DNA of 64,000 bases from Corynebacterium anserum (lineage in GTDB: Bacteria > Actinomycetota > Actinomycetes > Mycobacteriales > Mycobacteriaceae), in NCBI RefSeq assembly GCF_014262665.1, contig NZ_CP046883.1, positions 558,001-622,000 on the forward strand, in the 5' to 3' direction. Positions within the stretch are counted from its first letter, which is position 1. Each line of letters opens with the position of its first letter. A model generated the notes under the pieces. It was not told where the DNA came from. It worked only from the letters and a program-made list of their open reading frames with translations, and ran no database searches. Shown here piece by piece: positions 46,000-55,801 of this stretch. The position numbers were made by a program, and so were the translations under genes.

Positions 46000-47190
46000 A
46001 TGCGTCTCTTTTGTCGAACCGGAACATTGCACCATGCCCGTCGCGTCTTCGCCAGCGTTGCTGTTGCGGCGACGGTGCTGAGCACTGCTGCCTGCACCAT
46101 TGATAATAACGGTGGGCATGGGGATGATCAGCCGGCCGCTGAGAAGTCCTCCGTCGAGTTTCAGTCCAATGTGAAAGATGGCGATACGGATGTGGCTGTC
46201 GCTGATCTGATCACCGTCTCCTCCTCCGAGAAACTGGGGGATGTGTCTTTGACTAACGACGCCGGGAAGCAGGTCAAGGGCACTCTGTCTGAGGATGGCA
46301 AGAAGTGGACTGCAAAGGAAAAGCTCGGGTATGGCCGCTCATACGAGCTCAAAGCGAAGTCGGAGGACAAGTCTTATGATGCGAGCTTCACTACGCAGTC
46401 CCCGGCTTCCCAGACTAGTGCTGCGCTTTCTCCGCTTTACGGTTCCACTGTGGGGATTGGTCAGTCCATAAGCTTTCACTTCGATACTCCCATCACCGAC
46501 CGCAAGGCTGTGCAGAAGCTCATCGATATTGAAACCACGCCAAAGGTAGAGGGCGCGTTCTATTGGATCTCCTCTACTTCGCTGCGTTGGCGCCCGGAAG
46601 AGTATTGGAAGCCCGGCACGAAGGTGCATGTGAAAGCCAACTTTTATGGCGAGGATTTAGGCGACGGTGTGTATGGCCAGGAGGATCGTGAAGCTAGCTT
46701 CACAATTGGCGACGCCATGCGTGCCGTCGTTGACGACGCTGCGAAGACCATGACGATTTACAAAAACGGTAAGGTCGTGCAGACCATGCCGGTATCCAAC
46801 GGTCGTGACGGTGGCCGCTGGGCTACCCCGAACGGGATATACCAGGTTGGTGACCAATATGAGAAGTTACTGATGGATTCCGAAACCTTCGGATACTCTC
46901 ATGAGGACGGTGGCTACCGTACTGACGTCAAATATGCGACTCAGCTCAGTTATTCCGGCGTCTATATTCACGCAGCGCCATGGTCTGTGTGGGCTCAGGG
47001 TAAGCAAAACACCTCACACGGTTGTGTGAATGTTTCTGACGCCAACGCCAAATGGGTGTATGACAACATGAAGCGAGGCGACATTGTGGAAGTGAAGAAC
47101 AGCACTGGTTCCACATTCGACGGTCACGACGGTTTGGGTGACTGGAACATCCCATGGTCCACGTGGAGCAAGGGAAACGCTGACAAGTAG
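46000..47190 (+). CDS. L,D-transpeptidase lipoprotein
   Basis: An exported enzyme that makes 3-3 cross-links in peptidoglycan or attaches proteins to it. The signal peptide ends in a lipobox-like STAAC (Cys near residue 32). Two Ig-like domains (about residues 45-235) precede the YkuD catalytic domain, with IHAAPWSVWAQGKQNTSHGC containing the His and the nucleophilic SHGC cysteine. The layout matches mycobacterial LdtMt2-type proteins. The ATG at 46000 follows CGGAGA; 396 residues. Lipid anchoring is likely but the lipobox is not perfect. Confidence 0.93.
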   Translation: MRLFCRTGTLHHARRVFASVAVAATVLSTAACTIDNNGGHGDDQPAAEKSSVEFQSNVKDGDTDVAVADLITVSSSEKLGDVSLTNDAGKQVKGTLSEDGKKWTAKEKLGYGRSYELKAKSEDKSYDASFTTQSPASQTSAALSPLYGSTVGIGQSISFHFDTPITDRKAVQKLIDIETTPKVEGAFYWISSTSLRWRPEEYWKPGTKVHVKANFYGEDLGDGVYGQEDREASFTIGDAMRAVVDDAAKTMTIYKNGKVVQTMPVSNGRDGGRWATPNGIYQVGDQYEKLLMDSETFGYSHEDGGYRTDVKYATQLSYSGVYIHAAPWSVWAQGKQNTSHGCVNVSDANAKWVYDNMKRGDIVEVKNSTGSTFDGHDGLGDWNIPWSTWSKGNADK

Positions 47191-47245
47191 AAAGCCGGCA
47201 CGCACTTTTCTAACCGTGTCGATCCCGTAAAGGAGAAGATGAACA

Positions 47246-47455
47246 ATGAGCACTGAGAATTACATCGTTGAGGGCATGAGTTGCGGCCATTGCGAAGCGG
47301 CGGTGACGCAAGAGATGCAGAAGTTGGCAGGTGTGAGCGATATTCAGGTGTCGGCTTCTTCCGGTACTTTGAGTTTCCAATCGGATGGAACGGTGGCAGA
47401 GGCTGATGTTATTGCCGCTGTGGATGAGGCGGGCTTCGACGCCACACGTGCCTAA
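47246..47455 (+). CDS. CopZ-like heavy-metal-binding protein
   Basis: A 69-residue single HMA domain with the metal motif GMSCGHCEAAV near residue 10, ferredoxin-like fold and typical acidic middle. Such proteins carry Cu(I) to P-type ATPases or regulators. AAAGGAGA lies upstream. No copper ATPase or CsoR gene is adjacent; the CopD/CtaG gene at 50673 is the nearest copper-related gene. Confidence 0.93.
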   Translation: MSTENYIVEGMSCGHCEAAVTQEMQKLAGVSDIQVSASSGTLSFQSDGTVAEADVIAAVDEAGFDATRA

Positions 47456-47535
47456 GCACACCGTGTGCATAGTGGGAGTCAGCTCCCCCCGTAAAGTTCC
47501 TCCATTTGCCATGACGCTCTTCGTGTGCGGTTGTC

Positions 47536-47620
47536 GGGGATACGATAGGCGAGGGTGTGCTTGAGGGATACGGTAGGCGAGGGGGTGGCTGGGGGATACG
47601 GCAGGCGACTGCGCATGGTT
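47536..47620. repeat. Three imperfect tandem repeats of about 28 bp
   Basis: Units beginning near 47536, 47563 and 47591 share ggggatacg(a/g)(t/c)aggcga. They lie in the 234-bp convergent gap between the CopZ-like and flavin reductase genes. No hairpin is evident and no coding role is seen. Confidence 0.8.
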
Positions 47621-47689
47621 GGGGAACGGAGCGTAAAGGGGAGAAAACCAGTAGACAGCGCAGCGCAGCCTTTCTCACAGGGGTGCGAC

Positions 47690-48235
47690 TTAATCAGAGC
47701 GCAAAGGCTTAGGGTTTTCGGAAGCGAGTGGTCTGGCGTTTTCAATGCTGTAGAAACGGTGCCCCTGGTACACAAGCGCGGAGGCTTCTTTGAGGTTGTG
47801 AACCTCGGTGACTTCCGCGGCTACAAGGGTAGCGTCGCCCGATTTGGCCGTATCGAGGATTCTTACGCGGAGAACAGCCCGTGAACCGGGAAGATAGGGT
47901 TCGCCGGTGATGGCTGTGACCCAACCCTGTTCGGGGGAGAAACGGTCACTCCCGGATGTCGCGAAGCTTGCTGCGACGTGAGCGTGTTGATCGGACAGAA
48001 AGTGGATCAGCAACGACTCGGCGCGCAGAAGAGCATGTGCTGAACCAGTGGACTTCATGAATGAAAAACTCACAGCGAGTGGGTCGAGCGACAGGGAGGA
48101 GACTGACGTCGCAGTAATTCCCACCGGTTTTCCGTCGACGGTCGCGGTGATCAGGGTGACGCCAGCCGGATGACCCCTGAATACATTGCGAAATGCGCGA
48201 GGCAAATCGTCATGCTGGGGAAGGGACTGGTTCAC
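47690..48235 (-). CDS. Flavin reductase domain protein
   Basis: A 181-residue FMN-binding split-barrel protein of the flavin reductase family, which supplies reduced flavin to a monooxygenase. GHPAGVTLITATVDGKPVGITATSVSSLSLDP is the flavin-binding start, and SAHALLRAESLLIHFLSDQH and the final GHRFYSIE are typical. No partner monooxygenase lies nearby. It is a single gene, convergent with the CopZ-like gene. Confidence 0.9.
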   Translation of the reverse strand: MNQSLPQHDDLPRAFRNVFRGHPAGVTLITATVDGKPVGITATSVSSLSLDPLAVSFSFMKSTGSAHALLRAESLLIHFLSDQHAHVAASFATSGSDRFSPEQGWVTAITGEPYLPGSRAVLRVRILDTAKSGDATLVAAEVTEVHNLKEASALVYQGHRFYSIENARPLASENPKPLRSD

Positions 48236-48415
48236 GGGAAACTATCCTCAAGGTTCTGATCGCTGAGGGGATCTGGCGGTTGCGTAATGGGCGGGGCGCT
48301 GGCTCTCCGGTAAGTGCGGAAAACGACGACCCCGCCGATCGGTTTGTCTAGCACTCCAGGATAGACAAGTTTGTGGCCACGGAGAAAGCTACGATGGAGA
48401 AAATGGGGAAGAAAA

Positions 48416-48456
48416 TGAAAACCGCCTCACACCATCTACGCGGTGTGAGGCGGTTT
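48416..48456 (-). terminator. Terminator of tRNA-His
   Basis: aaaccgcctcacacc and ggtgtgaggcggttt form a fifteen-pair stem; the minus-strand tail is TTTTCATTTT. Confidence 0.88.
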
Positions 48457-48458
48457 CT

Positions 48459-48535
48459 TGGGGTGGCTGACGGGGCTCGAACCCGCGACACCCAGGATCA
48501 CAACCTGGTGCTCTACCAGCTGAACTACAGCCACC
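48459..48535 (-). tRNA. tRNA-His (GTG)
   Basis: Minus strand: extra G at position -1, acceptor GTGGCTG/CAGCCAC, anticodon stem CCAGG/CCTGG with anticodon GTG, discriminator C and encoded CCA. The G-1/C73 pair is the histidine identity element. Confidence 0.95.
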
Positions 48536-48727
48536 ATCGCGCTTCAAACGAAAGCTTCACGTTTCAGCAGCGAGACTCATGTTAGACCACCTTGTGCCAC
48601 AAACCAAAAACCGAGGTGGTGCGGGGTTATTTACGCGGAATGCCGTGCCGGTTACGCGGGGTGCTCTCGAAGTGTTGTGGGATGCTGGGGCGGTTACACT
48701 TGCCAGCAACCCAGAATGCCGTGTCGG

Positions 48728-49375
48728 TTACACCGGGTACTGTTCGGTGACCTGCTGAGCAATCTCCTTGAGCACTCCGGTACTCGGTGCATCGGAAATG
48801 AACATGGCAGTGCGGTAGAAAGCAAGCTCACGAATGGATTCGCGGATATCCGCTAACGCACGGTGAGCCATGCCTTTGGTTGGTTGTGCATTGTAAATGC
48901 GTGGATGCCAGCGGCGAGACAGCTCCTTGATACTGGACACATCGATCATGCGATAGTGCAGGTAGTTATCCAATTCAGGCATATACCGAGCGATAAAAGT
49001 CCGGTCCGTGGCGATGGAATTGCCCGCTAGTGGGGCTTGCCCGGAAACGGGAACAAAACGCTTGATGTACTCCACGCACTGTTGTTCCGCATCGCGTAAG
49101 GAAACCGTCGACTCACGGATTTGCTCTGTGAGACCCGAGTTGCCGTGCATCTTGGTAACAAAGTCATCCATATGCGCGAGCTCCTCCTCAGTAGCGTGGA
49201 TGACGATGTCGATGCCCTCGTCCAGCGGGTGTAGATCAGCATCGGTGACAATCACCGCGATCTCGACCAGCACATGACGATCTGGATCGAGGCCGGTCAT
49301 CTCGCAGTCGGCCCAGACGATGCGATCCTGTTTCGCAATCTGATGCGGGGTGGAAGCTGTAGCGGGGTTCGCCAT
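48728..49375 (-). CDS. orn: Oligoribonuclease
   Basis: A DEDDh 3'-5' exonuclease that degrades di- to pentanucleotides, including pGpG and pApA. WADCEMTGLDPDRHVLVEIAV gives the first acids, LAGNSIATDRTFIARYMP the middle, and HRALADIRESIRELAFY the last His/Asp. 215 residues. Its ATG overlaps the stop of cmrA (TAATG), so the two genes form an operon; orn is also next to the cmrA ortholog in mycobacteria (Rv2509, Rv2511). Confidence 0.96.
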   Translation of the reverse strand: MANPATASTPHQIAKQDRIVWADCEMTGLDPDRHVLVEIAVIVTDADLHPLDEGIDIVIHATEEELAHMDDFVTKMHGNSGLTEQIRESTVSLRDAEQQCVEYIKRFVPVSGQAPLAGNSIATDRTFIARYMPELDNYLHYRMIDVSSIKELSRRWHPRIYNAQPTKGMAHRALADIRESIRELAFYRTAMFISDAPSTGVLKEIAQQVTEQYPV

Positions 49376-50226
49376 TATTTGTTGGTCTCCTTCGTAGCCT
49401 CGTCGGCAGCCATCTTTGAGTAAAACTTTCCGATTATCGGTGCGGTGATACGGCGTGGAACATAGGTGGATACCATATTCATTGCCTTGGACAATGGGCC
49501 TGGAACTACGCGTAACTTTCCTTGATCGAGCGCATTGAGTGTGTCAATGGCACAGTCTTCGTACGTGGTCCAGAGAAAGTCGGGGACAGCTGCGTCCACT
49601 TCGGTGAGGTCGTTGCTGTTCTTGCTTTCCTCCCGGACTGGCCCGGGAGCGAGCAAAGTACATGCGACGCCGGTGGGCTTGAGCTCATAATGGAGCGCTT
49701 CGGTGAAAGTATTCACCATCGCTTTGGTGCCGACATAGGTGGCGTTACCGGGAATCGCCATATTGCCTGCGGCTGATCCGACGTTGACTATTCCCCCCTT
49801 TCCCGCCTCCACCATGGAAGGAATAACTGCGGCGGTGAGTTCGAACAGAGCCGTGGCATTGAGTTCAAATTGCTTACGCTCATACTCGTAGTCCAAGTCG
49901 AAGAAGTTGCCGAACGTTGCGATACCCGCGGAATTAATGATGATGTGCACGTTGGTGGACGTGAGCTCTTGTATGAAAGCTGCTCGTGCCTTGCTATCGG
50001 CAAGGTCGACTGAACGGATCTGCACATCCACGCTGGGCAGTTGTGAGGCAAGTTCTTCCATTGGGCCGGTTGTACGGGCAACGAGGATGAGGTTGTGACC
50101 CCGGCGCCCCAGCTCTAGCGCAATGGCTCGGCCAATACCCGAAGAAGCACCTGTGACGACTGCGTAGGAGTCAGGGGTGGGCGCCGGAATCTTATGGGAG
50201 GATGAGTTTTTCGCCATAAAAGCCAT
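49375..50226 (-). CDS. cmrA: Mycolate reductase CmrA (short-chain dehydrogenase)
   Basis: Reduces the 3-oxo intermediate to the mature mycolic motif during corynomycolate synthesis. The Rossmann loop VVTGASSGIGRAIALELGRRG, NSAGIATFG, VGSAAGNMAIPG and the catalytic pair in YVGTKAMVN mark an SDR; the C-terminus lacks a membrane segment. 283 residues. Assignment to CmrA (Rv2509 ortholog) rests on its place directly before orn and on the sequence pattern. AAGGAG precedes the ATG at 50226. Its presence argues that this organism makes mycolic acids. Confidence 0.88.
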   Translation of the reverse strand: MAFMAKNSSSHKIPAPTPDSYAVVTGASSGIGRAIALELGRRGHNLILVARTTGPMEELASQLPSVDVQIRSVDLADSKARAAFIQELTSTNVHIIINSAGIATFGNFFDLDYEYERKQFELNATALFELTAAVIPSMVEAGKGGIVNVGSAAGNMAIPGNATYVGTKAMVNTFTEALHYELKPTGVACTLLAPGPVREESKNSNDLTEVDAAVPDFLWTTYEDCAIDTLNALDQGKLRVVPGPLSKAMNMVSTYVPRRITAPIIGKFYSKMAADEATKETNK

Positions 50227-50458
50227 AAGGGAAAGCTCCTTGCAATCGTCGAAGCGAAAATTGCTGAGACGGTGAGAGAGGTTGAGATGTAGAACATGAG
50301 TCTCGGCGACGAATGCGTGAGACCGTTAATGTTTACAACGTTACCTTCTGAATTTTTAAGAGGGTGTATCGGTGCACGGAGCCGCTTGGTGTTAAGAGGC
50401 CGTACTGGCGCGAGGAGCCGCCCGACAACGATCTAGGAAGATGGCCTAAGAATTTTTG

Positions 50459-50532
50459 CGCCCCCGGCAGGACTCGAACCCGCGACCAGCCGGGTAGAAA
50501 CCGGATGCTCTAATCCACTGAGCTACGGAGGC
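50459..50532 (-). tRNA. tRNA-Arg (TCT)
   Basis: Minus-strand cloverleaf GCCTCCG...CGGGGGC with anticodon loop TTTCTAC, anticodon TCT, and T arm GCGGG-TTCGAGT-CCTGC. The top pair of the anticodon stem is a T-C mismatch. Discriminator G; CCA not encoded. Confidence 0.92.
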
Positions 50533-50672
50533 ATTACATCCCGCCATTGTTGCCTAAGCATAAAGGTGTGTAAACGACCTTCTATGCTTCCGACCCAATT
50601 GGGGGATATGGATAGAGTATGCCACGTCTCGTGATCGTGGATTCAAAGGGGTCGGGCGGTACGGTTACAAGT

Positions 50673-52883
50673 ATGTCGGAACAGACTGCAACGCACAGGC
50701 CACAAGATGTGAAACAACCTGCAGAAAACAAGTCAGCGCCAAGGATGAAATCCCCGGCCTTGGTGTATGTAATCGCTGCGGTGTTGGCAGGTTTGGTAGC
50801 CGCGATTATCGGCTATTCCTTTACGGGTGCATCTCTTGCGGTACTCGGAGTTCCGGATCCGGGCATAGTCACGACGTTCGGTTTTCCACTCTTAAGGGCA
50901 GCGGGAACTCTGGTTGCGTGCATAGGAGTAGGAGGCTTCCTTATGTCAGCTCTAGGAACTCCGCCACGCAAGGATGGATACCTAGATCTGGATGGCTTCC
51001 GAGCTTCCCGCACCGGCACTTGGGCGATGTTCCTGTGGGGCATTATCGCTTTATTTATGATCCCCATGAGCCTGTCGGATGTATCCGGTCAACCATTTTC
51101 TGAAACTCTCCAACTTCCGTACTGGTCTGTCGCATTGGAGCAGGTCTCTTCTGCCAAAGCATGGGAATGGGTGGCTATCTTCGCCATCTTTGTGGCAGTT
51201 GTTTCTTTACTCACTCGCAAATGGATATGGCAGCCGGTGTTCCTGGCTATTTCACTGCTGTCGCTGATTCCGCTGGCGCTCGATGGCCACTCCGCAGCTG
51301 GCGGTAACCATGACTATGGTGTGAATTCCTTGCTATGGCACGTCTTGATGGCTGCTTTATGGATCGGCGGTCTTATCGCGCTGATTGCCCACGCACAGCG
51401 GCGAGGACCTTATCTTGCGGTGATTACTAAGCGGTATAGCTTTTTGGCGTTGTGCGCAATAATCGCGCTGGGGCTGTCCGGTGTGGTTAACGCTTCACTC
51501 CGCGTGGCGTGGAATGAGTGGTTGACCACGGGATATGGCCTGGTTGTCTTTTCCAAGCTCGTGTTGACCGTCGCGCTAGGTGTATGCGGTTACTTCCACC
51601 GTAAGAAGATTATCCCGTTGTTGGAGGCGGGCGAAGACGCGTCGGGTAAAGGTAGCGATGCTCAGCGTAAGCCGTTCATTCGCTTGGCCGTGGTTGAGGT
51701 GTTGATCATGGCTGTCACCATGGGTGTGGCGGTCTCGCTCTCCCGTATCCCTCCGCCGCTTCCAGCTCAACTGGATCTCACACGCCAAGATGTGTTGCTG
51801 GGGTACACCATTACGGAGCCGCCAAGCTTAATGGCGTTTATCACGAACTTCCGTTTTGATCTGGTTTTCGGTGTGGGGGCCTTACTTCTGCAGGCCGTGT
51901 ACCTCTGGGCCTATTTCACCTTGAAGAACCGCGGTGTGCAGTGGCCTATGTCGCGTCTGCTGTGGTGGACTGGTGGCAATGTTTTGCTGTTGATCACCAC
52001 GTCCTCGGGGCTTGGAATGTATGCGATGGCGATGTTTGGGCCGCACATGTTGCAGCACATGCTGCTCTCGATGGCCATCCCGATTTTCTGGGTTTTGGGC
52101 GGGCCTATGACTTTGCTCTTGCGTGCCCTTCCACCGGCTGGTCGCGATGGCGTACCTGGCCCGCGTGAATGGCTCGTTGTTTTCATTAACAACCCGTTTT
52201 CTCGGTTCCTCACCAATCCGATTGTTGCGGGTGTGCAGTTTGTGGTTGGTTTCTACTATCTGTATCTGTCGCCACTGTTTAACTGGATGGCTCCACAGCA
52301 CGGCGGCCACCTGTTTATGATGCTGCACTTCATCATCTCGGGCTATATTTTCTACTGGGTCATCATTGGTGTCGACGCAGCTCCTCGTCAGTTGTCGCCT
52401 TTCGTGAAGATGATGACGCTGTTGGCTGCGACTGCGTTCCACGCATGGTTCGGTATCGCCATGATGCAGATGAGCCAGCCGCTTAATGAGGCATTCTATG
52501 AATCACTCGGATTACCGTTCGAGGTTGATCTGATGCATCAACAGCTAGTAGGTGGCGGTATTGCATGGGCAATCGGAGAGCTTCCGCTGATTATCGTTTC
52601 CATTGCGCATGGTGTGCAGTGGGTACGGACGGATCGCCGGGAGTCGGAGCGTTATGACCGCAAGGAGGCTCGTACGGGAGAACAGGATTTGTCCTCCTAC
52701 AACGAGATGTTGGCTGCTCTGGCGGCGGGGGGTGAGAATGCGTCGTTGAGCCAGTACTACAACGCACAATATAACCAGGACGAGGTGCAAAGTGCCTTTC
52801 ACACGGCCAAGTACAAGCGTCAGCATCGTCATCGCAATTCACCGTCACAGACGGACGGAGCCGGAGGCAGTGAAGACTCGTAA
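50673..52883 (+). CDS. CopD/CtaG fusion: copper uptake and cytochrome oxidase assembly protein
   Basis: A polytopic membrane protein of about 736 residues with two domains. The N-terminal half (to about residue 360) has the CopD copper-transport type, with GGNHDYGVNSLLWHVLMAALWIGG carrying conserved histidines. The C-terminal half is of the Caa3_CtaG type, with MFGPHMLQHMLLSMAIP, HLFMMLHFIISGYIFYW and DLMHQQLVGGGIAWAIGELP. It probably brings copper to the CuB site of CtaD. The ATG at 50673 is preferred but the frame is open to 50619 and neither has a strong ribosome site. The C-terminal tail is hydrophilic. Confidence 0.92.
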   Translation: MSEQTATHRPQDVKQPAENKSAPRMKSPALVYVIAAVLAGLVAAIIGYSFTGASLAVLGVPDPGIVTTFGFPLLRAAGTLVACIGVGGFLMSALGTPPRKDGYLDLDGFRASRTGTWAMFLWGIIALFMIPMSLSDVSGQPFSETLQLPYWSVALEQVSSAKAWEWVAIFAIFVAVVSLLTRKWIWQPVFLAISLLSLIPLALDGHSAAGGNHDYGVNSLLWHVLMAALWIGGLIALIAHAQRRGPYLAVITKRYSFLALCAIIALGLSGVVNASLRVAWNEWLTTGYGLVVFSKLVLTVALGVCGYFHRKKIIPLLEAGEDASGKGSDAQRKPFIRLAVVEVLIMAVTMGVAVSLSRIPPPLPAQLDLTRQDVLLGYTITEPPSLMAFITNFRFDLVFGVGALLLQAVYLWAYFTLKNRGVQWPMSRLLWWTGGNVLLLITTSSGLGMYAMAMFGPHMLQHMLLSMAIPIFWVLGGPMTLLLRALPPAGRDGVPGPREWLVVFINNPFSRFLTNPIVAGVQFVVGFYYLYLSPLFNWMAPQHGGHLFMMLHFIISGYIFYWVIIGVDAAPRQLSPFVKMMTLLAATAFHAWFGIAMMQMSQPLNEAFYESLGLPFEVDLMHQQLVGGGIAWAIGELPLIIVSIAHGVQWVRTDRRESERYDRKEARTGEQDLSSYNEMLAALAAGGENASLSQYYNAQYNQDEVQSAFHTAKYKRQHRHRNSPSQTDGAGGSEDS

Positions 52884-53305
52884 GCTTGATTTATAGTTCC
52901 CTGTCAAGTCCTTGTTTTGTAACTTGTGGATAAGGGGATTGTTCAGGGAGATTCTTCACAGTCCGTCAAAGAGTTTGTGGCGCAAGGCGTGGCGTCGTGT
53001 CACAGTAGAGCGTGATTGCGCAGCGAGTAACCACACGGAGCGAGTGCCTGAAAAGAGCGAGAGTCTCAACGGCGACTGAGAAACAAACGAGAAGCAAAAA
53101 GGGAAGGGGAAGGCTCCGAGCTGCGCAATCCTCAACGCACTGAACAATGCGGGGCATATGGTGCAGAAGAATGCGCCCGATGAACCCGATGGAGGGCTGC
53201 GCGGCGCAGCATCCAACACCACTTGCGGGAACTTGTGCGTGATACACGGGTGAAAGACACCACGTGAGGGATACTACTTGATCACTGAAGGAGGGGCGTC
53301 ACATC
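52884..53305. other. Gap between CopD/CtaG and ssb genes
   Basis: 422 bases with no gene. A purine-rich stretch (about 53085-53115) is the only compositional feature. AAGGAGG at 53289 is the ribosome site of the ssb gene. Minus-strand frames of 88-93 codons here show no family pattern. Confidence 0.5.
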
Positions 53306-53887
53306 ATGGATATGGCGTATACATTTATCGCGGGACGGCTGACCGGGGAGCCAGATAGTAAGCAGGTAGGCGATGGTAATCGCGTGACGACGTTTAGGCT
53401 TGCCGTCAACCACGGATACCGGGGCGACAACGGTGAATGGATTGAAAAGGAACCCACATATATCCAGGTGCAATGTTGGGGAAGGCTTGCAGAAAATACC
53501 AATCTGACGTTCACAAAAGGCATGCCCGTGCTCGTGGTGGGCAGGCTAGAAACATCCTCGTGGGTCGCGGTTGATGAGCGTGGACACGAAGAAAAACGCT
53601 CGATTCAACGCATCAATGCCACATATGCGGGGCCAGACCTCAATGAACGCACGGCACAAGTGCATTTTGACCGTGTGAAACTGCTCCGCGTCAAAGAAGC
53701 CCATGAAGAAAGAGAGCGGCACGAGGCTGAACAATCAGGGCAGATGCACGAGGATAAGCAGCAGCGTGAAGCACTATTAGCGGGAAAACTGGAATCGACT
53801 CGCGCCGGATCCCGTGAATCAGCACCAATGCACACTCCAGAAACAACCTTTGCCGGAAACGAAGAAAAAGCGGCGGTGCCGTTTTAA
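53306..53887 (+). CDS. Single-stranded DNA-binding protein (SsbB-type paralog)
   Basis: An OB-fold protein: YTFIAGRLTGEPDSKQVGDG, VTTFRLAVNHGYRGD, PTYIQVQCWGRLAENT and PVLVVGRLETSSW are the SSB blocks. 193 residues with a charged C-terminal third that ends in AAVPF; the usual acidic DDDIPF tip is reduced. In M. tuberculosis the paralog Rv2478c lies next to Rv2477c (EttA), the same arrangement as here, so this is likely the second, non-essential SSB. Confidence 0.88.
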   Translation: MDMAYTFIAGRLTGEPDSKQVGDGNRVTTFRLAVNHGYRGDNGEWIEKEPTYIQVQCWGRLAENTNLTFTKGMPVLVVGRLETSSWVAVDERGHEEKRSIQRINATYAGPDLNERTAQVHFDRVKLLRVKEAHEERERHEAEQSGQMHEDKQQREALLAGKLESTRAGSRESAPMHTPETTFAGNEEKAAVPF

Positions 53888-54130
53888 CGCGGGCTGCTGA
53901 GGGGCACGAACAGCTAAAACATCCCTGAGCGAAGAAAGCGGCGAGCAATGCTCCCTGTTAAGTAGGGGGATGATAGATAAGGACGTACACTTGTAGATTA
54001 AAGCGTGCGTCCTAACCCGGGCAGAACCTGTCCGGGTTACTTTCCGCGTTGCAGTGGAAAGGCATCCTACGTAGATGCAGCGAGACGCAGGGCAAACAAC
54101 CACCCTGTCGAAAGGTTTAAAGAGTTCACC

Positions 54131-55801
54131 GTGGGCGAGTTCATTTACACGATGAAAAACGTGCGCAAAGCGCACGGCGAAAAGGTCATTCTCGATAACG
54201 TCACCATGGCGTTTTACCCAGGCGCGAAAATCGGCGTCGTCGGACCAAACGGTGCGGGAAAGTCTTCTATTTTGAAGATCATGGCTGGTATTGATCAGCC
54301 ATCTAACGGTGAGGCTTTCCTCGACCCAGGCGCTACAGTGGGCATCCTCATGCAGGAGCCGCCTCTCAATGAGGAAAAGACCGTGCGCGAGAACGTCGAA
54401 GAAGGCATGGGCGAGATTTTCCAGATCCGTCAACGCTATGAAGAGATCGCCGAGGAGATGGCGACCAACTACACCGACGAGCTCATGGATGAGATGACCA
54501 AGCTCCAAGAACAAATCGACGCAGCGGATGCGTGGGAGCTGGATTCAAAGATCGAACAGGCGATGGATGCACTGCGATGCCCTCCAGGTGATGAAGGCGT
54601 GACTAATCTCTCCGGGGGTGAACGCCGCCGAGTAGCTTTGGCGAAATTGCTGCTGTCTGAACCTGACCTGTTGCTACTGGATGAGCCTACTAACCACCTG
54701 GACGCGGAATCCGTTCTCTGGTTGGAGCAGCACTTAGCGAAGTACCCGGGGGCAGTGTTGGCGGTGACGCACGACCGGTACTTCCTTGACCACGTTGCAG
54801 GCTGGATCTGCGAGGTCGATCGAGGAAAGCTGTACCCCTATGAAGGCAACTACTCCACATATCTGGAGACCAAGCAGAAGCGCCTCGAAGTGGCGGGTAA
54901 GAAAGACCAGAAGCTCCAGAAACGCCTGAAGGAAGAGCTCGCATGGGTTCGTTCTGGAGCAAAGGCACGCCAGGCCAAGAACAAAGCTCGTCTGCAGCGC
55001 TATGAAGAAATGGTTGCTGAGGCAGAACAGTACAAGAAGCTAGACTTTGAAGAAATTCAGATTCCAACCCCGCCACGTCTGGGCAACCAAGTTGTGGAGG
55101 TCAGTAATCTGACCAAGGGCTTCGGAGATCGAACTCTGATTAAGGACTTGTCTTTTACCCTTCCACGTAATGGCATCGTGGGAGTGATTGGTCCTAATGG
55201 TGTGGGCAAGACCACGCTGTTTAAGACAATTGTCGGTTTAGAAGAGCCAGACTCCGGTGAAGTGAAAGTCGGCCAGACGGTGAAACTGTCCTACGTCGAC
55301 CAGAACCGTGAGAACATCGACCCAGAAAAGACCGTGTGGGAAGTTGTCTCTGACGGGCTGGACTACATCGTGGTTGGTCAAAACGAAATGCCGTCGCGCG
55401 CATACTTGTCCGCCTTCGGCTTCAAAGGGTCAGACCAGCAGAAACCATCTAAGGTTCTGTCCGGTGGTGAACGTAACCGCCTGAATCTTGCGCTGACGCT
55501 TAAGCAGGGCGGCAACCTGATTCTGCTAGATGAGCCGACGAATGACTTGGACGTGGAGACCCTGGGCTCATTAGAGAATGCCCTGGAGAAATTCCCGGGT
55601 TGTGCCGTGGTTATTTCTCACGACCGTTGGTTCCTTGACCGTACGTGTACGCATATTCTCGCCTGGGAAGGCAACGTCGCAGAGGGTCAGTGGTACTGGT
55701 TCGAAGGAAACTTCGAAGATTATGAAAAGAACAAGGTGGAGCGCCTCGGCCCAGAAGCAGCCCGTCCCACACGAGTAACCCACCGTAAGCTCACCCGCTA
55801 A
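54131..55801 (+). CDS. ettA: Energy-dependent translational throttle protein EttA (ABC-F)
   Basis: An ABC-F ATPase that binds the ribosomal E site and gates the first elongation step. Two ATP-binding cassettes are complete: GVVGPNGAGKSSILK with LSGGERRRVALAKLLL and LLLLDEPTNHLDAES, then GVIGPNGVGKTTLFK with LSGGERNRLNLALTL and ILLDEPTNDLDVET. The linker has the charged P-site tRNA-interaction motif. The GTG at 54131 (MGEFIYTMKNVRKAHG) gives 556 residues, the normal EttA length; the frame back to 54005 is rejected. No membrane segment is present. Confidence 0.96.
   Translation: MGEFIYTMKNVRKAHGEKVILDNVTMAFYPGAKIGVVGPNGAGKSSILKIMAGIDQPSNGEAFLDPGATVGILMQEPPLNEEKTVRENVEEGMGEIFQIRQRYEEIAEEMATNYTDELMDEMTKLQEQIDAADAWELDSKIEQAMDALRCPPGDEGVTNLSGGERRRVALAKLLLSEPDLLLLDEPTNHLDAESVLWLEQHLAKYPGAVLAVTHDRYFLDHVAGWICEVDRGKLYPYEGNYSTYLETKQKRLEVAGKKDQKLQKRLKEELAWVRSGAKARQAKNKARLQRYEEMVAEAEQYKKLDFEEIQIPTPPRLGNQVVEVSNLTKGFGDRTLIKDLSFTLPRNGIVGVIGPNGVGKTTLFKTIVGLEEPDSGEVKVGQTVKLSYVDQNRENIDPEKTVWEVVSDGLDYIVVGQNEMPSRAYLSAFGFKGSDQQKPSKVLSGGERNRLNLALTLKQGGNLILLDEPTNDLDVETLGSLENALEKFPGCAVVISHDRWFLDRTCTHILAWEGNVAEGQWYWFEGNFEDYEKNKVERLGPEAARPTRVTHRKLTR

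Noticed and set aside
52956..53247. Minus-strand frames of 88-93 codons between the CopD/CtaG and ssb genes
   Set aside because: Rich in Ser, Arg, Phe and Leu without a conserved pattern; judged non-coding.
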